A DNA stretch of 64,000 nt from Kibdelosporangium sp. MJ126-NF4 (GCF_000826545.1 NZ_CDME01000002.1:1993187-2057186); one strand, 5' to 3'. Shown: positions 41,011-50,739, counted from the first letter of the stretch. The notes: a model not told the origin generated them from the sequence alone. Made by a program: numbers and translations.

Positions 41011-43098
41011 CTACCGGACCTTACCCAGTGCGTCCTTCAGCCAGGTCGTCTGCAACAGCAGGAAATTCTCGGCGGACGCCTCGTCCTGGGGTGTCATGTG
41101 CGTCACGTTCGGCAACGGCAGCAGCGTGTGCGGCTTCCCGGCAGCCACGAGTGCGGCGGAGAGACGCAGGGAATGGGCCACGACGACGTTGTCATCGGCC
41201 AGCCCGTGGATGATCATGAGTTCGCGCTCGAGGTTCGGCGCGTCGGCGGGCAGCGAGTTGCGCTCGTACACCTCCGGGTGAGTGTCGGGCCTGCCGAGGT
41301 AACGCTCGGTGTAGTGCGTGTCGTACAGCTTCCAGTCGGTCACGGGCGCGCCCGCGATGGCCGCGTGGAACACATCAGGACGGCGCAATACGGCGAGAGC
41401 CGCCAGATAGCCGCCGTAGGACCAGCCGCGGATGCCCACGCGGGACAGATCCAGGTCGGGGTACTCCCGCGCGGCCGCGTGCAACCCGTCGATCTGGTCC
41501 ATCAGCGTGACGTCGGCGAGGTCGAACGCGATCTCGCGTTCCCACACCGGTCCCCGGCCCGGCGTGCCGCGGCCGTCGATCACCAGCACCGCGAAACCCT
41601 GGTCCGCCAGCCATTGCGAGGTCAGGTAGGCGTTGCGGGAGGCGAGCACCCGCTGCGCGTGCGGGCCGCCGTACGGGTCGAGCAGGACGGGCAGCTTGCC
41701 GCTGCCCGGCTCGTGTCCGGCCGGGAACAGCAACGCGCCACGGAGTTTTCGCTCGCCGAGCGTCAACCGGATGACCTTCGGTTCCAGTGACGGCGTGACG
41801 GCGAGCGACTCGATGTTCGCGATCCGAGCGCCGTCGCGCAGCACGGCCACCTCCGGCCCGGCCGCGTCCATTCGCCACGATGTCAGCACGGTGACCCCAC
41901 CGGCCCGCGTCGCCGACGACACACCCTCTACAGAGGACACTCGGGTGACGCCATCCGGTCCCGCGCGGTACACGTGCACCTGAGCCGGGTCGTCGGCGGA
42001 CGCCGTGAACAGCACGTCCTCGCCCGCGTCGAGCACCGAGCGCACCTGCAACGCACCATCGGTGACGCGCTTGCCGTCGACGACGAGACGGTTGGCGTCG
42101 TCCTCGGCGACGACCCGCACCAACCGTCCGTCGGGCGTCCACGCCGGAGCGCCCGCGACGATGTCCACCCAGTGCGGGTCGGTCTGCTCGTGCAGCAGCT
42201 CGGTGTCGCCGGTGTCCGGGTCGACCGTCCGGATCTGCATGGTCCGCTGGTCACGGGTCTGCACGCCGATCAGCGGGGAACCGCCCGCCGACCAGTGCAC
42301 GGTCGCCAGGTACTCGCCGTCGGTCCAGTCCACGCTGACACGGGACCCGTCCAACCCGAGCACGAACAGCCGCACCTGCACGTTCGGCGTGCCCGCGGCG
42401 GGATAGTGCACGGTGTGCGGCTGGACGGCGGGGTTGGCCGGATCCGAGATGTGCCACTGGTGCACCGCCGAGCGGTCGGTGTGGCTGACGATCAGCCGAC
42501 GGCCGTCCGGCGACCACCAGTAGCCGCGGGATCGGCCCATCTCCTCGGCCGCGATGAACTCGGCGAGACCGTACGCCCGGTTCTCCCCCTCCGGCTCGGC
42601 CAGCGCGCGGTCGCCCGTACCGTCCACATTCACCACACGCAGCGCGTTGCCCGAGACGTACGCGATGTGTGTTCCGGTCGGGTCCGGGCGTGGGTCCACC
42701 ACGGGTGTGGCGGTGTCCAACTGCCGCGTCTGCCCGCTCAGCGCGTCGGTGACGTACAGGCGGCCGGACAGGGCGAACGCGACGGTCCGCGCGGCGGCGT
42801 CGGTCGCGTTGCCCACGATGCCACTGGCCTGCAACCTGCTGCGCTCGCGGCGGGCACGCTCCTCGGCGGACAGTTCCTCGTCGCCGTCGGCCAGCAGCAC
42901 GGCGGGATCGGCCAACACGGACTCCTTGCCGGTGGCCAGATCGAGCTGCCACAGGCTGTGCCTGCGTTCCTCCCCGGACGGTGACCGCAGGAACAGCACA
43001 CGGTCGCCGTCCGGCGCGACCTTGATCTCCTTGGGGGTGCCGAGCGTGAAGCGCTGGGTGCGGGCCTGCAGCTTGAGGAAGGATGTCTCGCGAGTCAC
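41011..43098 (-). CDS. S9 family peptidase (dipeptidyl-peptidase IV-like)
   Basis: A 695-residue serine peptidase. An N-terminal beta-propeller of ~430 residues (KEIKVAPDGDRVLFLRSPSG...) precedes an alpha/beta-hydrolase domain. The nucleophile elbow is GWSYGGYLA, with Asp in HGLADDNVVVAHS and His in NVTHM. A DPP4-type WD-rich region includes SRGYWWSPDGRRLIVSHTD. No signal peptide is seen, so it is likely cytoplasmic, cutting short peptides. It heads the minus-strand gene set that contains the LLM and PLP-fold genes, and could process a peptide product. Confidence 0.9.
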   Translation of the reverse strand: MTRETSFLKLQARTQRFTLGTPKEIKVAPDGDRVLFLRSPSGEERRHSLWQLDLATGKESVLADPAVLLADGDEELSAEERARRERSRLQASGIVGNATDAAARTVAFALSGRLYVTDALSGQTRQLDTATPVVDPRPDPTGTHIAYVSGNALRVVNVDGTGDRALAEPEGENRAYGLAEFIAAEEMGRSRGYWWSPDGRRLIVSHTDRSAVHQWHISDPANPAVQPHTVHYPAAGTPNVQVRLFVLGLDGSRVSVDWTDGEYLATVHWSAGGSPLIGVQTRDQRTMQIRTVDPDTGDTELLHEQTDPHWVDIVAGAPAWTPDGRLVRVVAEDDANRLVVDGKRVTDGALQVRSVLDAGEDVLFTASADDPAQVHVYRAGPDGVTRVSSVEGVSSATRAGGVTVLTSWRMDAAGPEVAVLRDGARIANIESLAVTPSLEPKVIRLTLGERKLRGALLFPAGHEPGSGKLPVLLDPYGGPHAQRVLASRNAYLTSQWLADQGFAVLVIDGRGTPGRGPVWEREIAFDLADVTLMDQIDGLHAAAREYPDLDLSRVGIRGWSYGGYLAALAVLRRPDVFHAAIAGAPVTDWKLYDTHYTERYLGRPDTHPEVYERNSLPADAPNLERELMIIHGLADDNVVVAHSLRLSAALVAAGKPHTLLPLPNVTHMTPQDEASAENFLLLQTTWLKDALGKVR

Positions 43099-43152
43099 AG
43101 CGAAACCCTAACCTTTCTTGGTTTCCCCATCGGTGATCCTCAGGGTGTTCAC

Positions 43153-44151
43153 ATGCACACCACGCACAGTGGTGGCATGACAGCGACGCAGGAACCGCAG
43201 CAGCAGCAGCAGTACCCCTACGGCTACGGCCCGGCCCACTACCCGGCTTCGACGCCTCCGCCCGCGTACGGCGGTGGACTACCACCCACGGGCGGGCCGG
43301 TCCCGCCCCCTCTCGCCGGGCCTGGCAAGCCACGCGGGGTGCGCCGGGGCGCTGTCGCCCTGTCGGTCGCCGCCGTGCTGGCCGCGGGCCTGGTCGGCGG
43401 CGTCACGGGCGGTCTGATCGGCGGGAACGACCAGGGCACCGTCCCGCCGTCGTCGGCCCCGATCTCCCAGAGCGTCGGCAACAACAAGGCGACGGACGTC
43501 AGCGCGATCGCGGACAAGGTCCTGCCGAGCGTGGTGCAGGTGAACGTACGCTCGGGCAACGCGCAGGGGCTCGGCTCCGGCGTGATCCTGACCGCCGACG
43601 GGCGGATCCTGACCAACAACCACGTGGTCGCCGGTGCCTCACAGGTGACCGTGACCACGAACGACGGCCGCACGTACCAGGCCAAGGTGGTCGGGACGGA
43701 CGCGGCCAGCGATCTCGCCGTGCTGCAACTGCAGGGCGCGAGCGGCCTGACGCCTGCCGCGCTCGGCGACTCCGGCGCGGTGAAGATCGGCGACCAGGTG
43801 GTGGCGATCGGGTCGCCGGGTGGCCTGCAGGGCACCGTGACCACCGGCATCGTCAGCGCGCTCAACCGTGACGTGAACGTCTCCGAGGACGAGGGCCGCG
43901 GCAACCCCTACGCCTCCAACAACAACGGTGGCGAGCAGACCACGTACAAGGCCATCCAGACCGACGCGTCGATCAACCAGGGCAACTCGGGCGGACCGCT
44001 GGTGAACTCCGCCGGTCAGATCATCGGCATCAACTCGGCCATCTACTCGCCGGTGTCCACTCCGGACGGCAAGGCGGGCAGCGTCGGCATCGGCTTCGCC
44101 ATCCCGATCAACGACGCGAAGGCCGTGATCGACAAGATCGTCAGCAGCTGA
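43153..44151 (+). CDS. HtrA-like trypsin-fold serine protease, membrane-anchored, no PDZ
   Basis: A 332-residue protein. A cytoplasmic Pro/Gln/Gly/Tyr-rich tail (~60 residues) leads to one TM segment (VALSVAAVLAAGLVGGVTGGLIGG), then an S1C protease domain: His in LTNNHVVAG, Asp in DAASDLAVLQL, Ser in [11 protein letters not shown]. It ends after the catalytic domain, so the PDZ of HtrA/DegP is absent. ATG at 43153 or the ATG at 43177 may start it. It probably faces outside the membrane in protein quality control. A duplicated, broken copy lies at 44748-45136. Confidence 0.9.
   Translation: MHTTHSGGMTATQEPQQQQQYPYGYGPAHYPASTPPPAYGGGLPPTGGPVPPPLAGPGKPRGVRRGAVALSVAAVLAAGLVGGVTGGLIGGNDQGTVPPSSAPISQSVGNNKATDVSAIADKVLPSVVQVNVRSGNAQGLGSGVILTADGRILTNNHVVAGASQVTVTTNDGRTYQAKVVGTDAASDLAVLQLQGASGLTPAALGDSGAVKIGDQVVAIGSPGGLQGTVTTGIVSALNRDVNVSEDEGRGNPYASNNNGGEQTTYKAIQTDASINQGNSGGPLVNSAGQIIGINSAIYSPVSTPDGKAGSVGIGFAIPINDAKAVIDKIVSS
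43873..44075 (+). repeat. Direct repeat tract, copy A
   Basis: This 203-bp segment of the intact protease differs from 44905-45107 in the pseudogene copy at only four positions by my alignment, while flanking homologous DNA is clearly more diverged. Confidence 0.8.
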
Positions 44152-44165
44152 TCTTCCCACGCCAC

Positions 44166-44196
44166 AACGCGTCCACCTGACGACAGTGGACGCGTT
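44166..44196. terminator. Hairpin terminator after the HtrA-like protease
   Basis: A perfect 11-bp stem, AACGCGTCCAC (44166-44176) and GTGGACGCGTT (44186-44196), with a 9-nt loop. A homologous hairpin follows the pseudogene copy. Confidence 0.75.
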
Positions 44197-44338
44197 GGCG
44201 CGCGCGGGCCAACCGGATCGCCGACCCGAATGCACTAATTCGCACGGAAACATCGGCGAACCGGATACCCTTTCGGTGTCGGGGTAGGTCGGTATCAGCG
44301 GAACGGACATGCTTTGGGGCTCCGAGGAGGGTCGAAGC

Positions 44339-44638
44339 ATGCTGCGATGGTTCACTCGCCGATCAACGCGCCGGGAGCTTTCCCTGCACAAGCGTCTCGT
44401 GTCCCGCTACGCCAAGTTCATCGACGAACTGCACCCGATGTACCAGGTTCTGTCGTGGGAGCCGATCGCCTACATCGACAACGCGCAAGGCGACACCCGC
44501 AAGTGTGCACCGCTGATGTCGAACGGCGTGGCCGACCTGCCCGTCCTACACCGGGCAGGGATGAAGCTGGAACCCAAGAGAAAAGATACTCACGTCCCGC
44601 GAACGCTGGTCGCGAGTATCTCCTCTCTGACACGTTAG
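44339..44638 (+). pseudogene. Miniature internally deleted copy of the 45306 gene
   Basis: ATG at 44339 follows GAGGAGGGTCGAAGC, homologous to the start of the 45306 gene. The 99-residue frame strings together three blocks of the full protein: KRLVSRYAKFIDELHPMYQ (residue region ~80-100), then KCAPLMSNGVAD, then DLPVLHRAGMKLE. The N-terminal membrane helices and the intervening ~110 and ~60 residues are missing. The frame stays open through these joins. It could be a short expressed paralogue, but decay after duplication is likelier. A hairpin (AGATACTC/GAGTATCT) lies near its end. Confidence 0.7.
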
Positions 44639-44747
44639 GACTGAACGTCAGCCGTCTGTCCCGTTTCCCCGCCGTTCCCGCGAACACGGACAGGCAGACG
44701 CAGAACATCACACAAGGTAACCATCCCTATCGCACAGTGACAGAGTT

Positions 44748-45136
<389 letters not shown>

Positions 45137-45151
45137 TCGCAAACCAGGACC

Positions 45152-45179
45152 ACGCGTCCATCCCGCCAGGTGGACGCGT
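45152..45179. terminator. Hairpin after the protease pseudogene
   Basis: ACGCGTCCA (45152-45160) pairs with TGGACGCGT (45171-45179). It is the duplicate of the terminator at 44166-44196. Confidence 0.65.
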
Positions 45180-45305
45180 TCGCCGTGCCCAGCAATTTGA
45201 GTACTAATCCACACTAGGAGCTCCGGAAACCGGATATCCTGACCTTTGTCGGGTGGTGGTGGCATCAGTGGACCGGACATGCTCGCGCTCTGAGAGGAGC
45301 GGATC

Positions 45306-46247
45306 ATGGTACGACGCGAAGTCCATTGGTTAGGCAACTATCGGACTGGCACAAGGCCACCGACAGTCGTATGCACGGCAATCGGGACCGTGTCATTGTT
45401 GGCGATTTCCTGCATGGTGTTGGGCGATCTCATTGCCCGAATCTGCAGTCTCGTGTTCCTGATGGCAGTGTTCGCAAGCTGGGTCAGGCTTTCCCAGGCG
45501 AGTCGACAGTCGTTGAACAATGACCTGGAGAAGCACAAGCGGCTGGTTTCGCGCTATTCCAAGTTCCTCGACGAGTTGCACCCCATGTACCAGATCATCC
45601 AGTGGGAGCAGGTGGCTCACATCGTCAACGGACGCGGAGACACCAAGGAATTCGTCGCCCTGCGAGCTCGAGTCCTGCGGTCGGACCTGCAACTGATCCG
45701 CCTCGTCTTCGGCTGTGGCTGGCCTCAGCCAGCCAAGTATCGCCGCAAGGTGACATTCACTGTCCGCAACCTGTTCCCCGGAGACACACTCGGCACCAGC
45801 CCTCCGATAACCCATTCATGGCTGTGCGAGGGCAGGTTCGACCTCATCATCCAACTGCCGACACCACCGCGCGTCGGCAGCGAGATCGGATTCGCGGTGT
45901 CCATGGACTGGCCAGGCAAGTGCGCGCCGCTCATGACCGACGCCGTCACCGACGTGTTCGCATTCAGGTTCGTCCAGCAGGACGTCAAATACGTCACGTA
46001 CCGCGTAGTCCTACCGCCAGGCTACGACGCCTACCACGAGCCAATCGGTATCGAGCATGACGATGTGCGAACGAGCCAGACCTTGACCGAGGACGGACGG
46101 CGGCAATACGTCTTCGAGGCGTTCGACCTGCCGATCATGCATCGCGCTGGGTTCAAGCTACAACTGGCGGGACGCACGCGCCCACCGGCCATCGGACGAG
46201 GCCAGGGCCTGGATGTTTTCCGCACGCCTGCTTCACCTCCCGAGTGA
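45306..46247 (+). CDS. Uncharacterised protein with two N-terminal TM segments
   Basis: A 313-residue protein. Two hydrophobic helices come first (VVCTAIGTVSLLAISCMVLGDLI and ICSLVFLMAVFASWVRL), then a helical linker (LEKHKRLVSRYSKFLDELHPMYQ). A beta-rich cytoplasmic domain follows (KVTFTVRNLFPGDTLG, FDLIIQLPTPPRVGSEIGFAVSMDWPGKCAPLM). I do not recognise the family. GAGAGGAGCGGATC precedes the ATG. It is the intact copy of the gene whose remnant lies at 44339, and it pairs with an HtrA-like protease in the duplicated module, so the two may work together at the membrane. Confidence 0.75.
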   Translation: MVRREVHWLGNYRTGTRPPTVVCTAIGTVSLLAISCMVLGDLIARICSLVFLMAVFASWVRLSQASRQSLNNDLEKHKRLVSRYSKFLDELHPMYQIIQWEQVAHIVNGRGDTKEFVALRARVLRSDLQLIRLVFGCGWPQPAKYRRKVTFTVRNLFPGDTLGTSPPITHSWLCEGRFDLIIQLPTPPRVGSEIGFAVSMDWPGKCAPLMTDAVTDVFAFRFVQQDVKYVTYRVVLPPGYDAYHEPIGIEHDDVRTSQTLTEDGRRQYVFEAFDLPIMHRAGFKLQLAGRTRPPAIGRGQGLDVFRTPASPPE

Positions 46248-46259
46248 GACAGTCCTGCC

Positions 46260-47381
46260 GTGCTCGCCTACATCGCCGGGATCGTGCTGTTCGCGCTGTG
46301 TATCTGCCTTTCGCTGGCCCTGCACGAGGCGGGGCACATGCTCACCGCCCGCGCCTTCGGGATGAAGGTGCGGCGGTTCTTCGTCGGGATGGGGCCGACG
46401 CTGTTCTCGTTCCGGCGCGGTGGCGTCGAGTACGGCCTGAAAGCCGTGCCAATCGGTGGTTTCTGCGATATCTCCGGAATGACCACCCTTGACGAGAATG
46501 TCCGGGACGAGCGGCCGATGTGGAACTTCAAGACCTGGCAGCGGACCGCGGTGATGGCCGCGGGCCCGCTCACCCACTTCCTGCTCGGGTTCCTCATCCT
46601 GTTCGTGATGGCGACGACCATGGGCCTGCCCAACACGGCGAGCAAGCCGGTGCTCGGAGCGACCGACAGTGGCGCGGCCGCGGCGGCCGGGATCCTGCCG
46701 GGTGACCAGGTACTGGCGGTCGCGGGCAAGCCGACTCCGACGTGGCAGGAGATGGTCGGTGTGGTGCGCGCCCAGTCCGGGCCCACGCCGGTGCAGGTCC
46801 GGCGCGGCGACGAGGTGCTGACGTTCAGCGTGGACGTTCCACGGGTGTACCGCGAGGGCGTCGGCGAGATCGGTGTCATCGGCGCGTCCGTCCAGGTGAA
46901 CTTCCAGTACGGCCCGCTCGACGCGGTCGGCGCGACGACGTCGTACACCGGGCAGATGTTCGCACAGACCTTCCAGCGGCTGATCGAGATGCCGCAACGG
47001 GTTCCGGCGCTGGTGACCGCGGTGTTCGGCGGCGAACGGGACCGGAACACCCCGGTCAGCGTGGTCGGCGCGAGCAGGCTCGGCGGTGAGGCCGCGGAGG
47101 CCGGGCTGTGGTCGGTGTTCCTGCTTCTGCTGGCCGGGTTGAACTTCTTCCTCGGCGTGTTCAACCTGCTGCCACTGCTGCCGATGGACGGCGGGCACAT
47201 CGCGGTCACGTGGTACGAGAAGATTCGCGACAAGATCCGGGGACTACGCGGCCGTCCGGCCATCGGACCGGTGGACTACACGCGCCTGGCAACCGTGACC
47301 ATGGCACTGGTGGTCGTCGGCGGTCTGTTCGTGGTGCTCACTATTACAGCTGACATCGTCAACCCGATCCGGTTGACTTAG
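46260..47381 (+). CDS. Site-2 (M50) metalloprotease with PDZ domain
   Basis: A 373-residue intramembrane protease. The zinc motif HEAGH is in the first TM helix (LSLALHEAGHMLTARAFGMKV), and LLPLLPMDGGH supplies the third ligand near residue 310. A single PDZ domain sits between (AAGILPGDQVLAVAGKPTPTWQEMV). Members such as RseP/Rip1 cleave anti-sigma factors or other membrane proteins. The GTG start is 12 nt after the two-TM gene stop, suggesting an operon. With the HtrA-like protease nearby, a sequential proteolytic signalling chain is conceivable but not shown. Confidence 0.9.
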   Translation: MLAYIAGIVLFALCICLSLALHEAGHMLTARAFGMKVRRFFVGMGPTLFSFRRGGVEYGLKAVPIGGFCDISGMTTLDENVRDERPMWNFKTWQRTAVMAAGPLTHFLLGFLILFVMATTMGLPNTASKPVLGATDSGAAAAAGILPGDQVLAVAGKPTPTWQEMVGVVRAQSGPTPVQVRRGDEVLTFSVDVPRVYREGVGEIGVIGASVQVNFQYGPLDAVGATTSYTGQMFAQTFQRLIEMPQRVPALVTAVFGGERDRNTPVSVVGASRLGGEAAEAGLWSVFLLLLAGLNFFLGVFNLLPLLPMDGGHIAVTWYEKIRDKIRGLRGRPAIGPVDYTRLATVTMALVVVGGLFVVLTITADIVNPIRLT

Positions 47382-47385
47382 CGGC

Positions 47386-47751
47386 ATGGGAGCCTACCTG
47401 ACGGTGCGAGGCTGGTTGGAGTGCGACAACGACCAGCTGGATGGCATCAAAGCCATTATCGCCGCGCACGACAAAGGCTGGGACTACTCGAAGTACTGGG
47501 CGTTCCCAGAGCTTGGTTCGTTGGGTCAGTTCGCGTTCTACGGGGGAAGCATCCGTGAGCAGGCCACCGACTGGCTGCTGGACCAGATCAGGGAGATGGC
47601 GACGCTGACCGGTGTGGACGAGGACAACCCGTGGGTCCATGGCATGTTCCTGGCCAGCCACGAAGTGGACGGCATGAGCGAATGGCTGGTCAGCGGCGGT
47701 CAACTGGTCATCACACCGGCCGACCCGAAGTACCATCCCTTCGACGCCTGA
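47386..47751 (+). CDS. Conserved-type hypothetical protein, 121 residues
   Basis: The protein starts MGAYLTVRGWLECDNDQLDGI and contains many aromatic residues (WDYSKYWAFPE, FAFYGG, PWVHGMF). No TM or signal is present. It looks like a small alpha/beta cytoplasmic protein; I do not recognise its function. It begins 4 nt after the site-2 protease stop, so it is in the same transcript. A convergent terminator follows. Confidence 0.7.
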   Translation: MGAYLTVRGWLECDNDQLDGIKAIIAAHDKGWDYSKYWAFPELGSLGQFAFYGGSIREQATDWLLDQIREMATLTGVDEDNPWVHGMFLASHEVDGMSEWLVSGGQLVITPADPKYHPFDA

Positions 47752-47776
47752 ACCTGATCCGCCGCACCTGACAGGT

Positions 47777-47815
47777 GCGCGTGATCAGCGGAAGGCGGAT
47801 CCGCTGACCACGCGC
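47777..47815. terminator. Bidirectional terminator between convergent genes
   Basis: A 15-bp stem with one mismatch (arms GCGCGTGATCAGCGG and CCGCTGACCACGCGC) around a 9-nt loop. A second palindrome, GCACCTGACAGGTGC, overlaps it at 47764-47778. Confidence 0.8.
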
Positions 47816-47828
47816 TCGCCGGGTTGCC

Positions 47829-49325
47829 CTAGATATTGCGAGGGAACCCCAGGTTCACGCCGCCGTGCGACGGGTCGAGCCACCTGTTGGTGACCACTTT
47901 GGACCGGGTGAAGAAGTGGATCCCGTGTGTCCCGTACGCGTGTGTGTCGCCGAACAGCGAGTCCTTCCAGCCGCCGAACGAGTAGTACCCGACCGGCACC
48001 GGGATCGGCACGTTCACGCCGACCATGCCGACCTCGACCTCGTTCTGGAACCGCCGCGCGGCGCCGCCGTCGTTGGTGAAGATCGCCGTGCCGTTGCCGT
48101 ACGGGTTGCTGTTCACCAGATCCAGCGCTTCGTCGTAGGACGGTGCGCGCATGACCGACAGCACCGGGCCGAAGATCTCGTCGGTGTAGATCGACATGTC
48201 CGTGCGCACCTGGTCGAACAGGGTCGGGCCGAGCCAGAAACCCCCGGCGGCCCCGTCGATCTGGTGCCCCCGGCCGTCCACGGCCAGTGTCGCCCCCGAC
48301 GCGACACCGGCCTCCACATAGGACTCGACACGGTCGCGGTGCGCGCGGGTCACCAACGGGCCCATCTCGCAGCCCGGCCGCCTGCCGTCCCCGATGTGCA
48401 GCCCGGCCATCCGGGCGGAGATCTTCTCGACGAGTTCGTCACCGACCGGGTCGACGGCGACCACGACCGAGATGGCCATGCACCGCTCCCCCGCCGAGCC
48501 GAAGCCCGCCGACACCGCCGCGTCCGCGGCCAGGTCGAGGTCCGCGTCCGGCAGGACGACCATGTGGTTCTTGGCCCCGCCCAACGCCTGCACGCGCTTG
48601 CCGTGCCGTGTCCCGATCTCGTAGACGTACCGGGCGATCGGCGTCGATCCGACGAACGAGACAGCTTTGACAGCACGGTGTTCCAGCAGGCCGTCGACCG
48701 CGACCTTGTCGCCGTGCAGCACGTTCAGCACGCCGTCGGGCAGCCCGGCCTCGGCCAGCAGCTCCGCGATGAACACCGACGCCGACGGGTCCTTCTCGGA
48801 CGGCTTGAGCACGACCGTGTTGCCGCAGGCGATCGCGTTCGGGACGAACCACAACGGCACCATCGCGGGGAAGTTGAACGGCGAGATCACCGCGACGACA
48901 CCGAGCGGCTGCTGGATGGAGTACACGTCCACCTTGGTGGAGACGTTCTCGCTGAACCCGCCTTTGAGCAGGTGCGGTATCCCGCAGGCGAACTCGACCG
49001 CCTCCAGTGCCCGCTGCACCTCGCCCGCCGCGTCGTCGAGCACCTTGCCGTGCTCGGCCGTCACGATCGCGGCGAGTTCCCCCTTGCGCGCCGCGAGCAG
49101 TTCGCGGAACTTGAACAGCACGTTCGACCGTTTCGCCAGCGAGGCGTCCCGCCACGCGGGGAAGGCCGCGGCCGCGGCGGCGACCGCGGAGTCCACTTCG
49201 GACTGCGCGGCGAAGTCCACGACGCCGGTGACCTGACCGGTCGCCGGGTCGTAGACCTCGCTGGTCCGCTCGGCGACACCGCCCCAGTGCTTGCCGTTGA
49301 TCCAGTGGGTGATCCGCGTGGTCAC
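47829..49325 (-). CDS. mmsA: CoA-acylating (methyl)malonate-semialdehyde dehydrogenase
   Basis: A 498-residue ALDH. The catalytic Cys is in SAGFGSAGERCMAIS, and FNFPAMVPLWFVPNAIACGNT and the ALGGAKNHMVVLPDAD segment are typical of MMSDH rather than ordinary ALDHs. The enzyme converts malonate or methylmalonate semialdehyde to acetyl- or propionyl-CoA. It overlaps the upstream aminotransferase by 4 nt and completes the beta-alanine branch of pyrimidine breakdown encoded further right. Confidence 0.93.
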   Translation of the reverse strand: MTTRITHWINGKHWGGVAERTSEVYDPATGQVTGVVDFAAQSEVDSAVAAAAAAFPAWRDASLAKRSNVLFKFRELLAARKGELAAIVTAEHGKVLDDAAGEVQRALEAVEFACGIPHLLKGGFSENVSTKVDVYSIQQPLGVVAVISPFNFPAMVPLWFVPNAIACGNTVVLKPSEKDPSASVFIAELLAEAGLPDGVLNVLHGDKVAVDGLLEHRAVKAVSFVGSTPIARYVYEIGTRHGKRVQALGGAKNHMVVLPDADLDLAADAAVSAGFGSAGERCMAISVVVAVDPVGDELVEKISARMAGLHIGDGRRPGCEMGPLVTRAHRDRVESYVEAGVASGATLAVDGRGHQIDGAAGGFWLGPTLFDQVRTDMSIYTDEIFGPVLSVMRAPSYDEALDLVNSNPYGNGTAIFTNDGGAARRFQNEVEVGMVGVNVPIPVPVGYYSFGGWKDSLFGDTHAYGTHGIHFFTRSKVVTNRWLDPSHGGVNLGFPRNI

Positions 49326-50626
49326 GCCTTGTTCTCCTTGTCCACGGTGGCGATCGACTCGGTCAGGATGGCGAGGCCCTCCTCGGCCTCCTCCTCGGTC
49401 AGCGTCAGCGGCGGCGCCAGCCGGATCACGTTGTTGCGCAGGCCGCCCTTGCCGACCAGCAGCCCGCGTGCCTTGGTCTCCTCCAGCAGCCGGGACGCGG
49501 CGGCCGGGCTCGGCGAGCGGCCGTCCGGGCCGACCAGTTCGATGCCGACCATCAGGCCCTTGCCGCGCACGTCGGCGACCACCGGGTGCTCCGCGGAGAC
49601 GTCACGCAGCCCGTTGATCAGCATGCTGCCCAGTTTGGCCGCGTTCGCCTGCAGGTCCTTGTCCAGCAGGTAGTCCAGCGCCGCCTTCGCGCCCGCGGTG
49701 GAGATCGGGTTGCCGCCGAAGGTGGAGATGGAGTTGGCTGTCAGGCAGTCCATCAGGTCGCCTCGGGCCACCACGCCACCGATCGCCAGTCCGTTGCCCA
49801 GTCCCTTGGCGAACGTCATCGCGTCCGGCACGACGTCGTGCGCCTGGATGCCCCAGAAGTGCTCGCCGGTCCGGCCCCAGCCGGTCTGCACCTCGTCGGA
49901 GACGAACAGGATCCCGTACTCGTCGAGGACTGCCTTCATCGCGCCGAACAGCCCGTCCGGCGGGACGGTGAACCCGCCGACGCCCTGGATCGGCTCGGCG
50001 ATCATGCAGGCGACGTCGCCCGAGGTGGTGACCTCGATGACCTCCCGCAGGTCCTCGACGCACGCCGCGATGTAGTCCGCGTCGGAGTAGTCGGCGAACG
50101 GCCCGCGCAGCCGGTGGCCGCCGTGCACGTAGCTGACCTTCACCGGGGAGAGGGAACTGGCCGACCAGCCGCGGTTGCCGGTGATCCCCATCGCGGCGAA
50201 AGTCCGGCCGTGGTAGGAGTTCCGCAACGCGAGGACCTGGTTGGAGCTGCGGTACTGGGTGGCCAGCAGCAGCGCGGCCTCGTTGGCCTCGGTGCCGGAG
50301 TTGGTGAAGAACACCTTGGCGTCCGGGATACCTGACAGCTCGGCGATCTTCTCGGCCAGTTCGACCTGTTTGCGGATCAGGTACAGCGTGGACGTGTGCA
50401 GCACGCCCGAGTCGAGCTGGGCCCGGACCGCGTCGCTGATCTCGGCGATGTCGTAGCCGATCGCGTTGGTCAGGATGCCCGCGAAGAAGTCCAGGTACTC
50501 CTTGCCCTGCGAGTCCACCACGCGGCGGCCCTGTCCGCTGACGATCTCGATAGGCTCCGCGTAGTAGAGCGACAGCCAGTTCGGCAGCACGGCGCGGTGG
50601 CGTTGCAGCAGGTCGTGTTCGGGCAC
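49322..50626 (-). CDS. Class III aminotransferase, likely beta-alanine/omega-amino acid
   Basis: A 434-residue PLP enzyme. Visible features are VFFTNSGTEANEAALLLAT, SYHGRTFAAMGITG, ILFVSDEVQTGWGRTGEHFWG and the PLP Lys in MTFAKGLGNGLAIGG. The family includes beta-alanine:pyruvate, GABA and alanine-glyoxylate transaminases. Being coupled to malonate-semialdehyde dehydrogenase, and next to a PucR gene and pyrimidine genes, it most likely makes malonate semialdehyde from beta-alanine. It is divergent from pucR with a 113-bp gap. Confidence 0.9.
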   Translation of the reverse strand: MPEHDLLQRHRAVLPNWLSLYYAEPIEIVSGQGRRVVDSQGKEYLDFFAGILTNAIGYDIAEISDAVRAQLDSGVLHTSTLYLIRKQVELAEKIAELSGIPDAKVFFTNSGTEANEAALLLATQYRSSNQVLALRNSYHGRTFAAMGITGNRGWSASSLSPVKVSYVHGGHRLRGPFADYSDADYIAACVEDLREVIEVTTSGDVACMIAEPIQGVGGFTVPPDGLFGAMKAVLDEYGILFVSDEVQTGWGRTGEHFWGIQAHDVVPDAMTFAKGLGNGLAIGGVVARGDLMDCLTANSISTFGGNPISTAGAKAALDYLLDKDLQANAAKLGSMLINGLRDVSAEHPVVADVRGKGLMVGIELVGPDGRSPSPAAASRLLEETKARGLLVGKGGLRNNVIRLAPPLTLTEEEAEEGLAILTESIATVDKENKA

Positions 50627-50739
50627 AGCGTCCTCCAGGATCCGCGGGGTTTCCCGTGCCCCGAGTGTGCGGGCGAACCGGACTCGTCCTCTACGGACAA
50701 CCTGTACCGGAAACCGCTCACAAGCCTTACATTGTGTTC

